A DNA stretch of 64,000 bases from Serinus canaria (taxonomy: Eukaryota; Chordata; Aves; Passeriformes; Fringillidae). Positions 1-12,300 of the stretch are shown one piece after another. The notes beneath the pieces are model-generated. The model worked only from the letters and a program-made list of their open reading frames with translations, ran no database searches and was not told where the DNA came from. Position 1 is the first letter of the stretch. Every line of letters starts with the position of its first letter. The stretch is from the NCBI RefSeq assembly GCF_022539315.1, contig NC_066323.1, positions 18,031,719 through 18,095,718 on the forward strand, written 5' to 3'. The position numbers and the translations under genes were made by a program.

Positions 1-984
1 CTAAACCTACTTACCTCTGGGTTCACAGCTAGAGGGTTAGGAACACAGCTGAGAGCACACTAATTGCTGACAAATGTCATATTACACTAGTCCTACTACA
101 TAGTCATGGACATCATTTAATCCCCCTTGGAAGAGGTTTAAGCAAAAAGACGCCTCTCTGGTGCTTGAGATAGGACTCAAGCCATTATTGTTGTCTACTT
201 GACAGCTAAAGATGACAGTAGCTATTAATCATCCTTCAAGATATGTTTATGCATGCATGAGCAAAGCAGAAAAGCACTGCAGCCTGTTACTTATAAAAGT
301 TTGGTTGTTGAAGTTGTTTTTTTTTTTTTTAAGGCACTGAATTGGTTAAAAGCTTGTTATAACTGACATAGCTAAAGAAGAACATTCACTATGCAATCAG
401 TTCAAAAAGGCAAATGAAATTAGCAACCAGTGGATCAATACTGATTCGTTGGGAACCAGACTTGATTCCATCTCTGTTACCACTTTTGGGGGCAGACAGA
501 CTTTTAAGAAGATGAAACAGTATTACAATCATCCCTCTCATCATCTAAATTTGCACAATCCCCTCTTAGGTCACTGCTTCTGATGACAAAATTGTCATCA
601 GAACAATGACAATTTCTACAATGTCCAGCCAGGAGTAGGACAGCACTCAATGTGTCCGGTAGCTGGCCCTGGACTCTTTAACTTCAGCCACTGCTGCCTG
701 CAGCCCAGCAGTCACACACACACCCTGCAGACACCCTGCAGCTGCCCCCAGACATTCCTTCAGTCCTGCAGCTGGCCATTGGTCCTCAGACTCCTGGTTA
801 GGAAAAGCTTCAAACCACTGACTCGGTAGGAGAGGTGGATGCAAGAAGCCACATCCTCTATTTGCTATTTTCTATTTTTCATCCTTTATCCTATTTCTGT
901 TTTGTAAGGACCGACAGCAACAACTTCTGCTCAAACTTTCCCCTCCCCTATCTTCCCATGATCATTCTACAATGGCATCTGTAA
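1..984. other. Intergenic, no gene seen
   Basis: AT-rich sequence with one short palindrome (579-602) and a poly-T run near 317. No coding or RNA gene recognised. Confidence 0.7.
579..602. repeat. Perfect 11-bp palindrome, 2-nt centre
   Basis: TCTGATGACAA, AA, TTGTCATCAGA. Intergenic, no nearby gene feature. Confidence 0.95.
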
Positions 985-1375
985 GGCTGTGTCCTGGGGT
1001 GATGTCCTGCATCCCCTACCGTGGGCTTTATCCCCACACACGGGTCCTGTGATTTAAGGCTCAGAGGGGGAAGCCAGGGGAATTCCTCAGCGTGCAGTTT
1101 GTGTTCAGTTCTCACAGATCCCCGGCTCTCTGCTGTGCAGCCAGGAGAGCTGTATCTGCTTTTAGTTAGCTCTTGCTTGATAATTGAGGCACGAAGTTTC
1201 CCTGGGGCTGTGGCTTCTTCGGGAACTGTTCAGCTCTGCTCCGGTCCAAAATCCAGGCCAGCATCGGGAGCCCCATCCCGCGGCCCGGCGGGGGAGGCTG
1301 CAGGGACATCCAGCTCCGGACCCCGGGAGAAGCCAAGCAGGGCTCTAAGATACCACCTTTCTGCACAGTGAGAAG
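985..1375 (+). mobile_element. Possible LTR-derived block (low confidence)
   Basis: A GC-richer block with sharp compositional contrast to its flanks, starting near TGTCCTGGGGTGATGTCCTG and ending near a CACAGTGAGAAGG. Its mix of CpG-containing and TTAGTTAGCTC-type segments resembles avian LTR sequence as I remember it, but no TATA-AATAAA pair is convincing. The alternative is a small CpG-rich promoter piece of the next gene. Confidence 0.3.
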
Positions 1376-2229
1376 GCTTACTACCTAACATCATTCATTC
1401 TTTTTTTCCCGTGCCTGAGTGCACTCTGCTTGTTAAATAACAGGGTTTTGTTGTTTTTTTTTTTTTTTTTCACTTTCCTCCAAGAAATTCCTTTCAAACC
1501 TGTGGGGAGGGTCTGCCCAAACCTACCTTTCTTTAGAGGACACCTTCATTTTAGGACGTTGCCTCCTAATTTGTCTCAAACTGAGACGGCTGACAAACAG
1601 TTGATTTTTTTTTTTACACTGACAAAAAGACTTTTTAGAATGCAAACTGGACTGCTTTACATTTCAAATGCAATCACTTTCACCCTACATTTTTACTTTC
1701 AACAGAAGAAAAAAAAAGTTATTATTTTGGTCAGGGAAGCCTAAAATAATAGCTTAAGTGTAATTCTAAATCACTTTTGAAAATAGCTCTCCAGGACATT
1801 TGGAAACAACAAGCTTAATGGTGTTTGATTTCAGTTTGAAGGAAATTTACGAAGTTCAGACTCTGTCACATCTCAACTGCTCGAATAAGGTCATAGTACT
1901 AGCACAGCTACTTTCATGTGAAAAAGGGGGAAGGAACAAAACTGCAAGGCAAGCAAACTGAGACCAAACCAGAAAAGTGACAGGAAAAAATAATAGTCTG
2001 TCTTATACTTCCATATAGAACAGACTTTACTAATTTCAAAAATAACTCAGCTGAAAAGTGTAGGGCTGATTTTAGTACACAGGCTAGGTAAACTGTAGAA
2101 TACCTGCAGAATCCACCTGTGCTCAACAACATGAATGACTCACTTCAAAATTACCACCACAGCTGTCGTTACTCCTTCTTCATCCCAAGGGTTTGAGCAT
2201 CTCACATAGACAGCTGTTCACTTAAACCG
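1376..2229. other. Intergenic, no gene seen
   Basis: AT-rich, with T-runs at about 1451-1470 and 1606. The open frame at 1430-1744 has low-complexity Phe/Lys content and is not a credible gene. Confidence 0.7.
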
Positions 2230-2640
2230 CGGGTTTCTCAGACTGCAGGATGAAATCCACCCAGAGATCCCCTGGTTTTAACTCTTCCTTTCCCGGTGTA
2301 ATTCCCGCAATCCGAGCCGCAGCGCAGGGAGCCGCCACGCGAGGGCGCCGCAGCCCCGCCGCGCTCCCGCATCTCCCGGGGATCCCGCTCCCGGAATTGG
2401 CCTTTAGAGCCCTTCCCTCCCTTTTTCATGCACAAATACACGGCAGCTCAGGCCAAGCCATTTGGCACTCATAGTGTGCAAGGAGCGTTTGGAACTAAAG
2501 CTGTTACGGCTTCCTAGAAATGGAACAAACAGACGGGAGGAGTGGGCAGGGAGAGACGGGACATGGGCACGGCGCTGGAAAATGAGCTGGATCGGGTGAG
2601 GAAGCACTGCACGAATTTCATTCACAGTACAAGCACTCAA
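2230..2640. other. Small GC/CpG-rich patch, possible promoter or repeat
   Basis: Dense CpG at about 2285-2395 stands out from AT-rich flanks. There is no recognisable coding content; both-strand open frames here reflect composition. If mammalian gene order holds, the next gene beyond this end would be ZBTB38 on the minus strand, and this could be one of its upstream exons or promoters. That is inference only. Confidence 0.35.
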
Positions 2641-3384
2641 CGTGTTTCAACATCGGTTTCTGAATACCCTGTTTAGAACACAACAAAAACAGCCCGCTCC
2701 TACATAGGTTTCAAGCCAAGAGTAAGATCTCAAGCAGCATTCCTCAAAGCAGCAGCTTTCGGTCCTCCTCTACCACTTGATTAAACTGCAACTGCTCAAG
2801 CCAGTGTGTCCCAGTTAGTACAGCTAATTCATCAGTGCACCCCTACAGAAAGGCTATTTATCAATTCCAGGATAAATAATTCCCACCAATTCCTCTTTTC
2901 ATTGCTCAGGTAGTCACATTTGTTACCTTAGTCCAAATATAAATCCACTTGAAATTACAAATTATATCATAAATTAGGTCAAACTTCAAAATGTCACGAT
3001 TAATTGACTTCAGTGATGAAGTTTGCTTATCACTTTATTTCCGTAGCCAGGTCCAAGGTTTGTGAGAGTGATGTCAGCCCTGCAGCTCTTTCCTTTATCT
3101 CTTCTGGTGGCACTGGAGATGGATCAAGTCTTTCATTGCTGCAGATCCTCTGTGTGTATGGCTCACAGGAGAATAATATATCTTAATGGACTGTGCATAC
3201 ACAGAAGAATAATTAGCTTTTGCCCTTTTTAAAAAAAAATTTATATTAAAGATTTGGTTCTGCCCACCCAGTGACCCTCAAACATACAGGTGAGCAGATA
3301 CTGACAACCTGAAGCTGCAACTGAAATTTAGTTCCAAATTTCCTTAAATTCCCCAATCCAGGTTTCTTGTCACTGCCCTGACCA
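2641..3384. other. Intergenic, no gene seen
   Basis: No recognisable feature before the CR1 fragment begins. Confidence 0.7.
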
Positions 3385-3665
3385 CAGTGGAGGCTTCTTT
3401 GGCTCAGCTATCAGTGCTCTTTTCCAGATCAGGACAAGAGAGATGGAGCTGCTGGAGAGTCCCCACTGACAGCCAAGATGATCCTGACATGAGGGTAGAG
3501 CTGGGTCTGGTTAGCCCAGAGAAGAGAAGGCTCAAGGCAATCTCATCAATACCTGGGAAGGGAACTGTAAGAGACATCTTCACAGTGTTCCCCAGAGACA
3601 GGAGAAGAGGTAGTAGGGGCACAATCACAGGAGGTCCCACCTCAACATAAAGGAAAAGTTATGGG
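3385..3665 (+). mobile_element. CR1-type LINE fragment
   Basis: Diverged CR1 sequence in plus orientation. It includes the landmarks GACAAGAGAGATGGAGCTGC, GCCCAGAGAAGAGAAGGCTC, a GAGACAGGAGAAGAGG box and CACAGGAGGTCCCACCTCAAC. It is truncated at both ends, lacks a tail, and lies about 330 bp beyond the PXYLP1 3' end. Confidence 0.7.
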
Positions 3666-3977
3666 CCTTCACTACTTGTATTGGGCAAAAGGTCCCCTTC
3701 ACATAATTTCTACAGTCAGCTTAACTTTCAGATTCTCTCTTCCTGTTTGCCCTCCAGCACACAATTTGATCCAGTCTCTTAGAAAGGTTACCCCTCCAAT
3801 GTGGTACAAAAGCCCCAAATATTCTACCAGGATTTCTAGTTCAGTGTTCATGAAATGTTTACTTGCTCCTGCCCAGACTGGGGCCCAGGACAGATTAAGT
3901 GCAGAAATCAGAAATGAAACAAGCAGCTTAACAATATCCACCTTGTTCCTGCACACAGCTAAGGAAATCACAATGAG
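3666..3977. other. Intergenic gap between CR1 fragment and PXYLP1 3' end
   Basis: About 310 bp with no recognisable feature. An open frame at 3661-4020 (plus) has no domain signature and runs over the polyadenylation region on the other strand. Confidence 0.6.
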
Positions 3978-4017
3978 CATAACACAGAAAAACACAAAGA
4001 GACCCCAGAATTTTATT
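3978..4017 (-). terminator. PXYLP1: Polyadenylation signal and GU-rich downstream element of PXYLP1
   Basis: On the minus strand an AATAAA hexamer lies at 4017-4012. About 12-35 nt downstream (4000-3978) is a strongly T/GT-rich stretch of the TTTGTGTTTTTCTGTGTT type, the expected CstF-binding downstream element. Hexamer plus correctly spaced GU-rich element makes this the most credible 3' end after the stop codon. Cleavage would fall near 3995-4000. Confidence 0.6.
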
Positions 4018-5387
4018 TAAAGAACCATGTTCAAATGCAGCATTGAAAACAGAGAGAGTGGAATGCCAAGAGTCAGAGAACTTATGCTGAGTTATGTTTT
4101 CTTTGACAAACTAGCACCATTGAATCACAACTCACAGACTAATTTATTTCTAGAGGTTACAAAACCTCCATCATTATAAAACTTCTAGGAATTCTATTAA
4201 AAATTTGTTCTCAATTTACTACTCCTACAGAGATGAAAGCAGTCTGAAGTTTTCATATCTACATTGTTCAAATTACCCATAAGTTTATTCTTAAGTCTAA
4301 ACATCCTGATCAAGGGAAAAAATGTCTAAAAAGTGACCTCCACAAGTCTTTACAAACTAAACAAGTAAGAAAGATCTACTGTGTTATAAATATACACAGT
4401 ACAATATGTACGAGTCTGGTCTTACAAAATAAGAGCTTCCTAGTCCATAAAAATACTAACTCAACTACAAAGTTTTCTCAGTATTTAGTCAAGCTGTCCC
4501 AAGCAGTCACCATAGCAAATTCCTAAAATACTGATGTGTACCATAGCACAACAGCTTGAACATGTTCACAATGGGAAAGAGCCCAACACTTCACCATAAA
4601 ACTGATTTCTAAGCCTTATTTCCCACTCAGGTTTAGTGGTACTGTTAGTGTTTGCTACCTATTTTAATGTCACAAGGCCTTCACATGTTTCTAGACTGTG
4701 TTTGAACTATTCAAAGTGCTGAAAGTGCAATCAGAGAGTAGAGTTTTGTATCCCTTTTCCAGTACACCCTTCTCTGGCACTGGCAACAACAGCCAAGGGT
4801 TTCTAGGTCTGTGAGGTGCAGAAGGCACACACTCAATTGTACATGCTCAGGAAGTATTCACACACACACACATGCACTTTGCTTTAAGGACCATAATATT
4901 CTAATATTATGGCTTCCTCTGAGTAAAGAAATTCAAAAATTCCTTTAAAATGCCTTAATGCAGACACCTGGAATTCATAATGACCCTGACATGAAGTGCT
5001 TAAAATGACTGTGAGACGGTGTTAGAAAAAAAATGGAGTTTTGGCTTAAAACTTAGGCTATCCAAGTATTGCTCTGGAACAGAGAAACACAAAGCCTATG
5101 TTCTCTCACCCTATCAAGCAAGGGCCAGGTTACATTCACCACATGGTTTATCACAACAGTTAGTTAACAGCATTTGTGAGCGTACACACACACATAACCC
5201 TTGGCATTTGTTCTTCTACTGAAGGCCATCTGCAGCCTGAATGAAAATAAAACTATTTGAAAAATGTTTCAAGCATTACCCTTCTGTACTTACACATGAA
5301 AATACAAGTAAGAAAACTGAACTGTGCCTCTGCCAGAAAACAGATCGCTGACAAAAGTTAACACTGCCTCCATTCCTCTTCCCTTCT
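3995..5387 (-). other. PXYLP1: PXYLP1 3' UTR (inferred)
   Basis: This is the sequence between the TAG stop and the best polyadenylation signal on the minus strand, about 1.4 kb. It is AT-rich with no competing coding potential. It contains a CA/TG dinucleotide run near 4857-4872 and a perfect 10-bp palindrome with a 2-nt centre at 4891-4912. The exact 3' end and any alternative sites are not proven. Confidence 0.6.
4891..4912. repeat. Perfect 10-bp palindrome in the PXYLP1 3' UTR
   Basis: CCATAATATT, CT, AATATTATGG. It would form a small AU-rich hairpin in the mRNA. Confidence 0.9.
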
Positions 5388-6319
5388 CTACAGTGCTCTC
5401 CTACGACATGCATCATAGTAGCTTGTACTGTTAAAAATTAAGAACATATCCCTCTTGACAAAGTTGACAAGTTTTTCTAGTGGGCACATTGGCTTGCTGG
5501 AACGTTTGTAATGATCCTTGCAAAAGGAGGTCTGGAATGTGACATCAGCACCGTTGTACAGGATGCGGATAAAGTGTTCTTTGGGCCTCTTCCCATCCTG
5601 CCACAGCTCAAAAACTAATCTGGCAGCAAATCTGGGAAATCTGGCCTCTGTAATGCCCAAGGCACTAAGAACAGGTGACAAGGTGACATCATGTGCAGAG
5701 TAGAGGACAAACACTTCCTCCTTCTTGCCTTCTGCAATACGCTGCAGCCTATTGACAGTCTGGTTGAGGAGAGGATGAGTAGCCAACAGTGCATACAAGA
5801 AGTAAAGTTTCTTTTCCTGTCTTTCTCTCTCATCCTCCAACTGGTGTCTCTTGATCACTTTGAAATGTTCCATACCAATGCAGCCAGCATTGGTACATGG
5901 AAATGAGACATTATGACAGAAATAGCACAGGAGAGAATCTATTGGGTTAGAAGCTCTCAGCTGCCTGGTGGGAATGCCCACAATCTTTGCCATATCCACG
6001 TAGATCCTCTCCAAATTGCTGTTTTTCACCCGTAAGCTGTACTGCCTGCGCTGCTCCTCCTCTAGGTAGTGGTTTCTCATGGGACAGTCACAGCTTCCTG
6101 AGCAGAAAATGGTGCTCCACTGGTGCCTCATGTTAATTTTCTTCCAGTCAAAATCTGGCAGAAAGGTGTAGAGCAGGGCCAGTGCGCTCTGCAGGGTTCG
6201 GCTCTTCCCCGTGGTCTCCAGGTAGAGCTGCTTGGCTGTCCAGTCACTTGGAAGCAGTTTGTGTTTGTTGATGTAAATTTCTCGGAGCAGCTGTCCATTT
6301 CTCAGGTGTTGTACAACCC
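5388..6319 (-). CDS. PXYLP1: PXYLP1 exon 6: most of the phosphatase domain and the stop codon
   Basis: The coding part is 932 nt, starting after the TTCAG acceptor at 6321-6320 and ending at a TAG at 5390-5388. It encodes residues 171-479, two thirds of the enzyme. The open frame continues upstream to 6425, but those codons are intronic: the splice site restores the TG|VVQHL junction. Visible elements are the TTGKSRTLQS segment at about 205-214, a cysteine-rich part (C242, C246, C248, C301, C304, C311, C316) likely to form disulfides, and the HD catalytic pair at 379-380 in a LYSAHDVTLSP context. FARFAA-like and ILYNGADVTF segments follow. The C-terminal tail after about residue 462 diverges most from mammals and contains an NST sequon at 466-468. 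Confidence 0.97.
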
Positions 6320-9300
6320 CTGAATTTTGACAGAAATTACAACACGTGATTAGAATCTTTGCAGTTATGCAAAAAAATATTACAGCTAGTAGCCTTACTG
6401 ATAAACTTACAAAACTGAACTCCACTTATGATGACTGTTAAGATAACTGTCTGAAACAAGAGAAATTTGCTATTCTTCCCTATCTCTCAGATTCTAGGAA
6501 CTAACCTGAAATATAGAAAAGAAATTGGTTCCATAAAGTTTGTTTAAAACCTCCATGGTTTAATATGAATTCTTTGGACTAAGACACAGACTGAATGGGT
6601 CTAACATGACTATAAAAGTAAGGTGTCTTTGAAGACTGCACCTCAGTCAGGTTTTCAGGCCTGCAGAGAAGGCCATGCCCCTGAAAATTTATGGCAGCCA
6701 ATAAAACCACCAGCAGTCAGGACACAAATACACAAAACATAAATTAGTGTGTAAACTCACAAAGCAATTGTGAGGTGTAGCAATTGCATCAAGATTCCTT
6801 CTCCATCCTCCTTCAGGGAGCATTTAAATTACTTGATAATTTATGCTAAAGCTTTGCCTTTATCCAGCTGTAGAGTGTATCCTTCTCACGTGCCAAAACC
6901 TCTACCCCAAAATCCACATTTCTTGCACAGCAGCAAAGCAATAGGCCTGAACCCTTTATGCACTAGAACACCTCTGTACACCTTGCTGCAAGCCACAGGA
7001 GTCCCCAGATGGCAGGTGAGTGACACAATCCGAGTGTTTGTGCAATTTCAGTGGTGTCCTGCCTTGCTTTCTCCTGATACCACTTTGCAAGACTTGACAG
7101 TGGCCAAGGATTCCTTTCAAAGGGATCCCAGAACACACAAGGATTTGACAGGCACCAGATGTACAAAGCATTTCCATAACACAAGCACCAGGTTTGTCTG
7201 CTACATCAGCATCTCTTGATGGGCCCCTTTGAATCCCAACCCTGTCTGTAACAGAGCATCAGATCTTCCTCAGGAGGGACTGAGCAGTGCTGTTTGTCTC
7301 AAGGGTAACCGAGGAGCTCTGAGGTGTGAAGCAACATAGAAGAAAGGTGCTGTGACCTGCTACAAAGAAATCTAAAAGAGATGCCAAGATTGACCAGTGT
7401 GTAACAGGATTGCCAAGCTGCAGTCCAAAGCATGGCTTCTACCAACTGGTGCCACTTTTACAGTTGAGTTACACATCCCAGCATAGCTGAGGATACGACC
7501 AACATGATAAGCTTCCATAAAAAAGCATTTATGTCACTATAAGGAGAATCAGAAGATCCCTTTTCAAGCAGACTGTGTTTAACAGAGCAGGGGATGAAAC
7601 AGAGCTGCTAGCGGAACTCACCTGTCTGTGTAAGCTCTCCCATTTCACACAGGGAATGACTGGGGAAGTGAGGCAGGCTGCTCAGAGAACCATCCATTTG
7701 GGCTGCAGACCCTTTGGACATATGCTTAATGAAGGCTTCAAGCTGAGGATGAGAAGGTTTCCTAGAGAGATACAAACCAAAATGTGAAAACTTCCAAAAG
7801 CATATGGGAAAGCAGCTCAAGAGAGTCAAGTATTCCAAGTATGTCAGATCAGAAATTTCATGATGTGAAGTTATTTCCCACTGGGACAACATCTGCTCTT
7901 ACTCAGGACTTTTGCAAGTATGGAAAAGAAATCTAACTACTTACGATCTACCAAAGAACTACAGAGAGAAAGAACTATGTCTTGTCCTGTTAAAATTATG
8001 ATACCTTTCACTAAGTATTTTAGAGCCATTTCTGGGGCTTGCTTTGATTTCAGTCACTAATACTGTTATGAATTAAAATGAAAAAGAAAATATATTAAAA
8101 ATCCTTTAAAAACCCTCCAAACCTCTCTCGTTTCTGAAGTACCAATGCTCTTTAGCAGCACAGCCAAAGCCAGTCACAACCCAAAGGGTTGGTTCAAATA
8201 CAGTACTTTAAGGAGATGATCTTGAAGGAATTCCCAGATACTGTAATGTGCAATGCTGACCACAATCTCAGCTTTTATTTCTACTTCCTTCAGCCTCAAA
8301 TCAAATACCACATGTAGCCTTGATTACGTGGAACTGGAAAGCAGCGGCCCCACTAAAACTGGAATCATTGTCTGGGGTACTGCACTTTTATCCAGGAAGA
8401 AAGAGCCCAACACTGCTGGACACATACATAAGTAAGATACTCTGCCATGGAAGTAATGAATGCAGCTGGAAGAGATATTCACTAAAATATCCAAGTTAAC
8501 TCAGTGAAACAGAGTTCAAGTCAGTGAAAGCTTAAATCTCCCACACTACACTGGAAATTTCAAATATACCATGGATTCAGCTCACTGTGGTACTGCTGCA
8601 CAGAAAGTTATAGGTACAAAAAAATCCCACAAGGTAACCCAAAGGTAACCTGAACCTTTAAAAAATAAATCTGTGATCATATTGTGATCCCATGTGATGA
8701 CATTCCTACAGCAGAAATGCATTACACAAGTGGGGACTTCCTTGTTAAATGTCAGCAGTTAGCAAAGGTTACACATTCACCTCTCTAATTTTGTGCAGAA
8801 CTGCACCAGAAACTGCCTGGCAACCCAGCTCTGCTCCAGATGGTTCTTGTCTTGATAGGATGTTCAGCTTGAATACAGTTATTTTCATGTTGATTAAAAA
8901 ACACACATATAAAATAAACTTTGTCAGGGATCTCTTACAGAACTCCGGGATTTGTGTTTACTGCTCACATTTACACTTGTTAGAAGGATAAACTATTTTT
9001 GATATAAAAATCTCAGGTCTTAAAAAGGAACTTGACTTGCACACCAGAGGGAGCAGTAACACCACTAAAGCAGGATAAGAGTCTGAAATAGAAGTTTGCT
9101 GGGACAAAGACATCCATGCTCACTTAGAAGAGCCAACTGAGGAACTCTCACACATCAGAGGACCTCTTGCAGAGCTCTGCTCACAGCCTGCATATACAGG
9201 AGGGCTCATAAGAATCAGTGTCTGTCAAAAGAAAGATAGCTCATATCATTTTATAAAACTTCAATTTTCCAGTATCTAATTTCTCTTCAGGAAAAAAAAA

Positions 9301-12300
9301 ATAATCCTGGAAGGAAAATGTTAATAATATGCCACAACTGCCAGTAAGAAAAAAATGCAAAATGAGACAAAAAGCATAATGAGATAAAAAGTCAGAATAA
9401 CTTTTTTCATTTTACTTCAAATTAAAGGAAAACCAGTCACTTAATGATATTCTAAATCCACAGGTTCTTCTGTATATTGTAATTTTAACAAAGCAACTGA
9501 AGATCAATATTTGCAAAGCAGAGAAAGGAACAAAGCCTGGTTTCTGTTTCTCAAGCAGTGGAGGCTTCCTTTGGTACAATCATACATTAGAAGCCTTCTC
9601 CAGCTCCAGATGAACATTTTCAACAGAACATTTTGTACATTGCACTATTTTCACAGCCCAGCAGTGAAATCTAAAAATGGAAGAATTAAGTTGAGAAAAT
9701 TAAATTGCACCCATTAGCAAATGGCTTTTTATGCTTATTACAGAGGTAGCAGGCTGAACCACAAATTTTCTAAATTTTGAACTTTATAAAACTCTACACA
9801 TGAATAAACTGACAATCAAAATTTTCCTTAAACTCTGTTCATTCAATTAATAAGTTCTGCAAATACATGTGAAAGAAAACTAACAGAACTGCTTTATCCA
9901 GTCTGCTTCTTTTGCTGCTTTGCTTACAAAAGCCTGAAAGAATTCTAATGGAATCAAATCTGTGCTGATAAAACTGCCAGCAATCACTTGTGGGAACAAA
10001 GAAAGGGAAGAAGAAAGAAAAGTATTTATCTGTACTTTGCAAAAGGATTTTTCTGAAAAAATGGCAGGCAAAATAAATTAACTTTCAAGATAAAATTACA
10101 AAAGGCATGATAATTGATGATTTTATATTCCAGTGTATTAATAATATTAGCCATGGAGATGCAAGTTACTTAACTTTGGATTACACTGGATTTAAAGTGA
10201 GCACAAGATAAGCCCAAGCCTGCAGAAGTGCATTATGAAATAAAACTTTTGGACATCTTTCTGAATAGAAATTCAAAGCTTACTTCTTGTTAAACAGATA
10301 TCCCTGTCCAACTGGGCCAACAAACACCTATTTATCTCAGCAGCAGGACTTGCAGCAGCACTCGGGCTCCCAGCTGACAAAGCATTCCCCCTCCCACCCC
10401 AAGACTGGGCTTTTATTTAGAATATGAATCCTCCTGTTGAATTGGCCAATTTACAGATGCTGCAGGAGATGGAGTATCCAGGCAACACGGCTGGGGCTGC
10501 TGGGGCTGCTGGAGCAGGAAGCAAAGGAAATTGCTCAGTTGTGCAGTTGAAAAGACTGAATTATCCTTAAAATTTTATTTCCATAAGAGTAATCAGAAAA
10601 TAAAAAGAACTAAAGAGATATACTTCTGTAATTTTCCTGGCCTTACAATGGCAAGCTACCACATTTGCAAAAGGTAGTAGTATAAAAAATATTTCAAATT
10701 TTGTCAGAAAACAGAACAGCCTTTCATTTAAACCCACTAACAACAGCCACACTTCCCAATTTTAGCATTTATTTAAAAACTGTTAATCTGCCTTTTAATG
10801 ATTTTATTTGTGTACAATAGAATAAATTTTATCTGTAACAAAACTGAGGATGCTTCTTTTCCCTCAAATAATTAATTCAGTTGATCCTTTTGTTATTTAC
10901 AACCTAAGCACTGGGATAATAGATCCCAGATTGAATACTCAGGTTCTCATGCCCTAGCATTAAAATGGACCAACATTTAAATCCTTAATCAACACTTAAA
11001 TATCATATTTGCAAATGTCTTAAAATGCTTTAATATCACCTTTTATTGCTAACCTGTAACCACTGTCCATGGGAAGAAATATTGTACAACTACTTGAACT
11101 ATATAACATATTTATGCCAGGAACAGACCTGGCATCCTTCAATAATTCCTCAAAGAAAAAGGAAATTTTAATAGAAAAATTAATGGCAAAAGCTGAGAGG
11201 AGCAGGCTTCTCAGAAGCAGTTGCAGAGCCCTCAGTGCATCACTCAGTGAGTAAACATGACCCCACCAGGCTTCAGACACACAACCATGACTTTTCTGTA
11301 ATCATACAATACAAGATTCTGCCTGCAAACTATCCCAAGAGCGAGTCCCTTTCTCTTTACTTAAAATGCAAAAAATTATTTTAGAACTTCAAGCAAAAAT
11401 AACATGTGTTTTCTGTGAAGTTCAAGTAGGCAAAAAAAAGTGTGAGATCAAGGGACTACTACAGTGTGTGCTTTTCACAAAACAAATGAATGGAGAAAGC
11501 CACTAAACCTGACAATAGATCACTAGTCTACAGAAGAGATCCTAAGGCAGTGGTAGTACAGCTGGGGATGATTTATTCATAGAGGTCTCACAGCTTGTAC
11601 ATTTTTATACAAACTCCTCAGTGCACCCCTGGCAGGGTGAATGAGAGGATCTGTGAGGTCCCTTCCAGCCCAAACCATTCCATGGCTCTGTAATTCCATC
11701 TCCTCCACTGCTGTCTGGCTCTTTAAAGCCAGCAGAGGCCTCAGGAGACCTTTCTGCACCTGACTCTGGTCTGGATCCTACTCTGACCTCACTCCAAGTC
11801 AGATCCACACCCCCTCCAGCTCACAGTATGGTACTTGTCTCATCTCCCACCTCCCAGCTTGTTTTTGTGGCAGTTTCAAAACATGTGCATATTGAACCTA
11901 AAATTTCAGTATTTGTTGCTAAGCTTCTTATGATTACCGTCAACACCTCTCAAAATGTCTTCAAGTATATGCTAATTAACCCAGCTTACTATCAAATTAT
12001 AGCAGTCTTCTGAAATCATTTTAGCATCTTCCAAAGAGCATTTCTTTTCTCTCACACACAAACTCAGCAAAGAAACACTGCATATTTTTCACTTATGACA
12101 CTATAAATGTGAGCTACAAAAAGAAAAAATGTGTGGGATTAATTTCTTTCCCCCATAAGCAAATACTACAATGAACAGATTTTCATAATATCATTCAAGT
12201 AATTTTCTTGAGGAAAAAAGTATGCATTATTTGGTTCCCTTTGGAAATTTGCATCCAGTACAATAAAAATTATAACAATATTAACTGAAGTTTTAGATGG

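Noticed and set aside
2325..2352. Possible CTCF site in the GC-rich patch
   Set aside because: The GAGGGCGCC core fits the consensus only with a gap; not convincing by eye.
6320..6425. Upstream extension of the last PXYLP1 exon to an in-frame ATG
   Set aside because: Intronic: a TTCAG acceptor at 6321-6320 joins exon 5 and restores the conserved TGVVQHL junction; the extra residues do not match the family.
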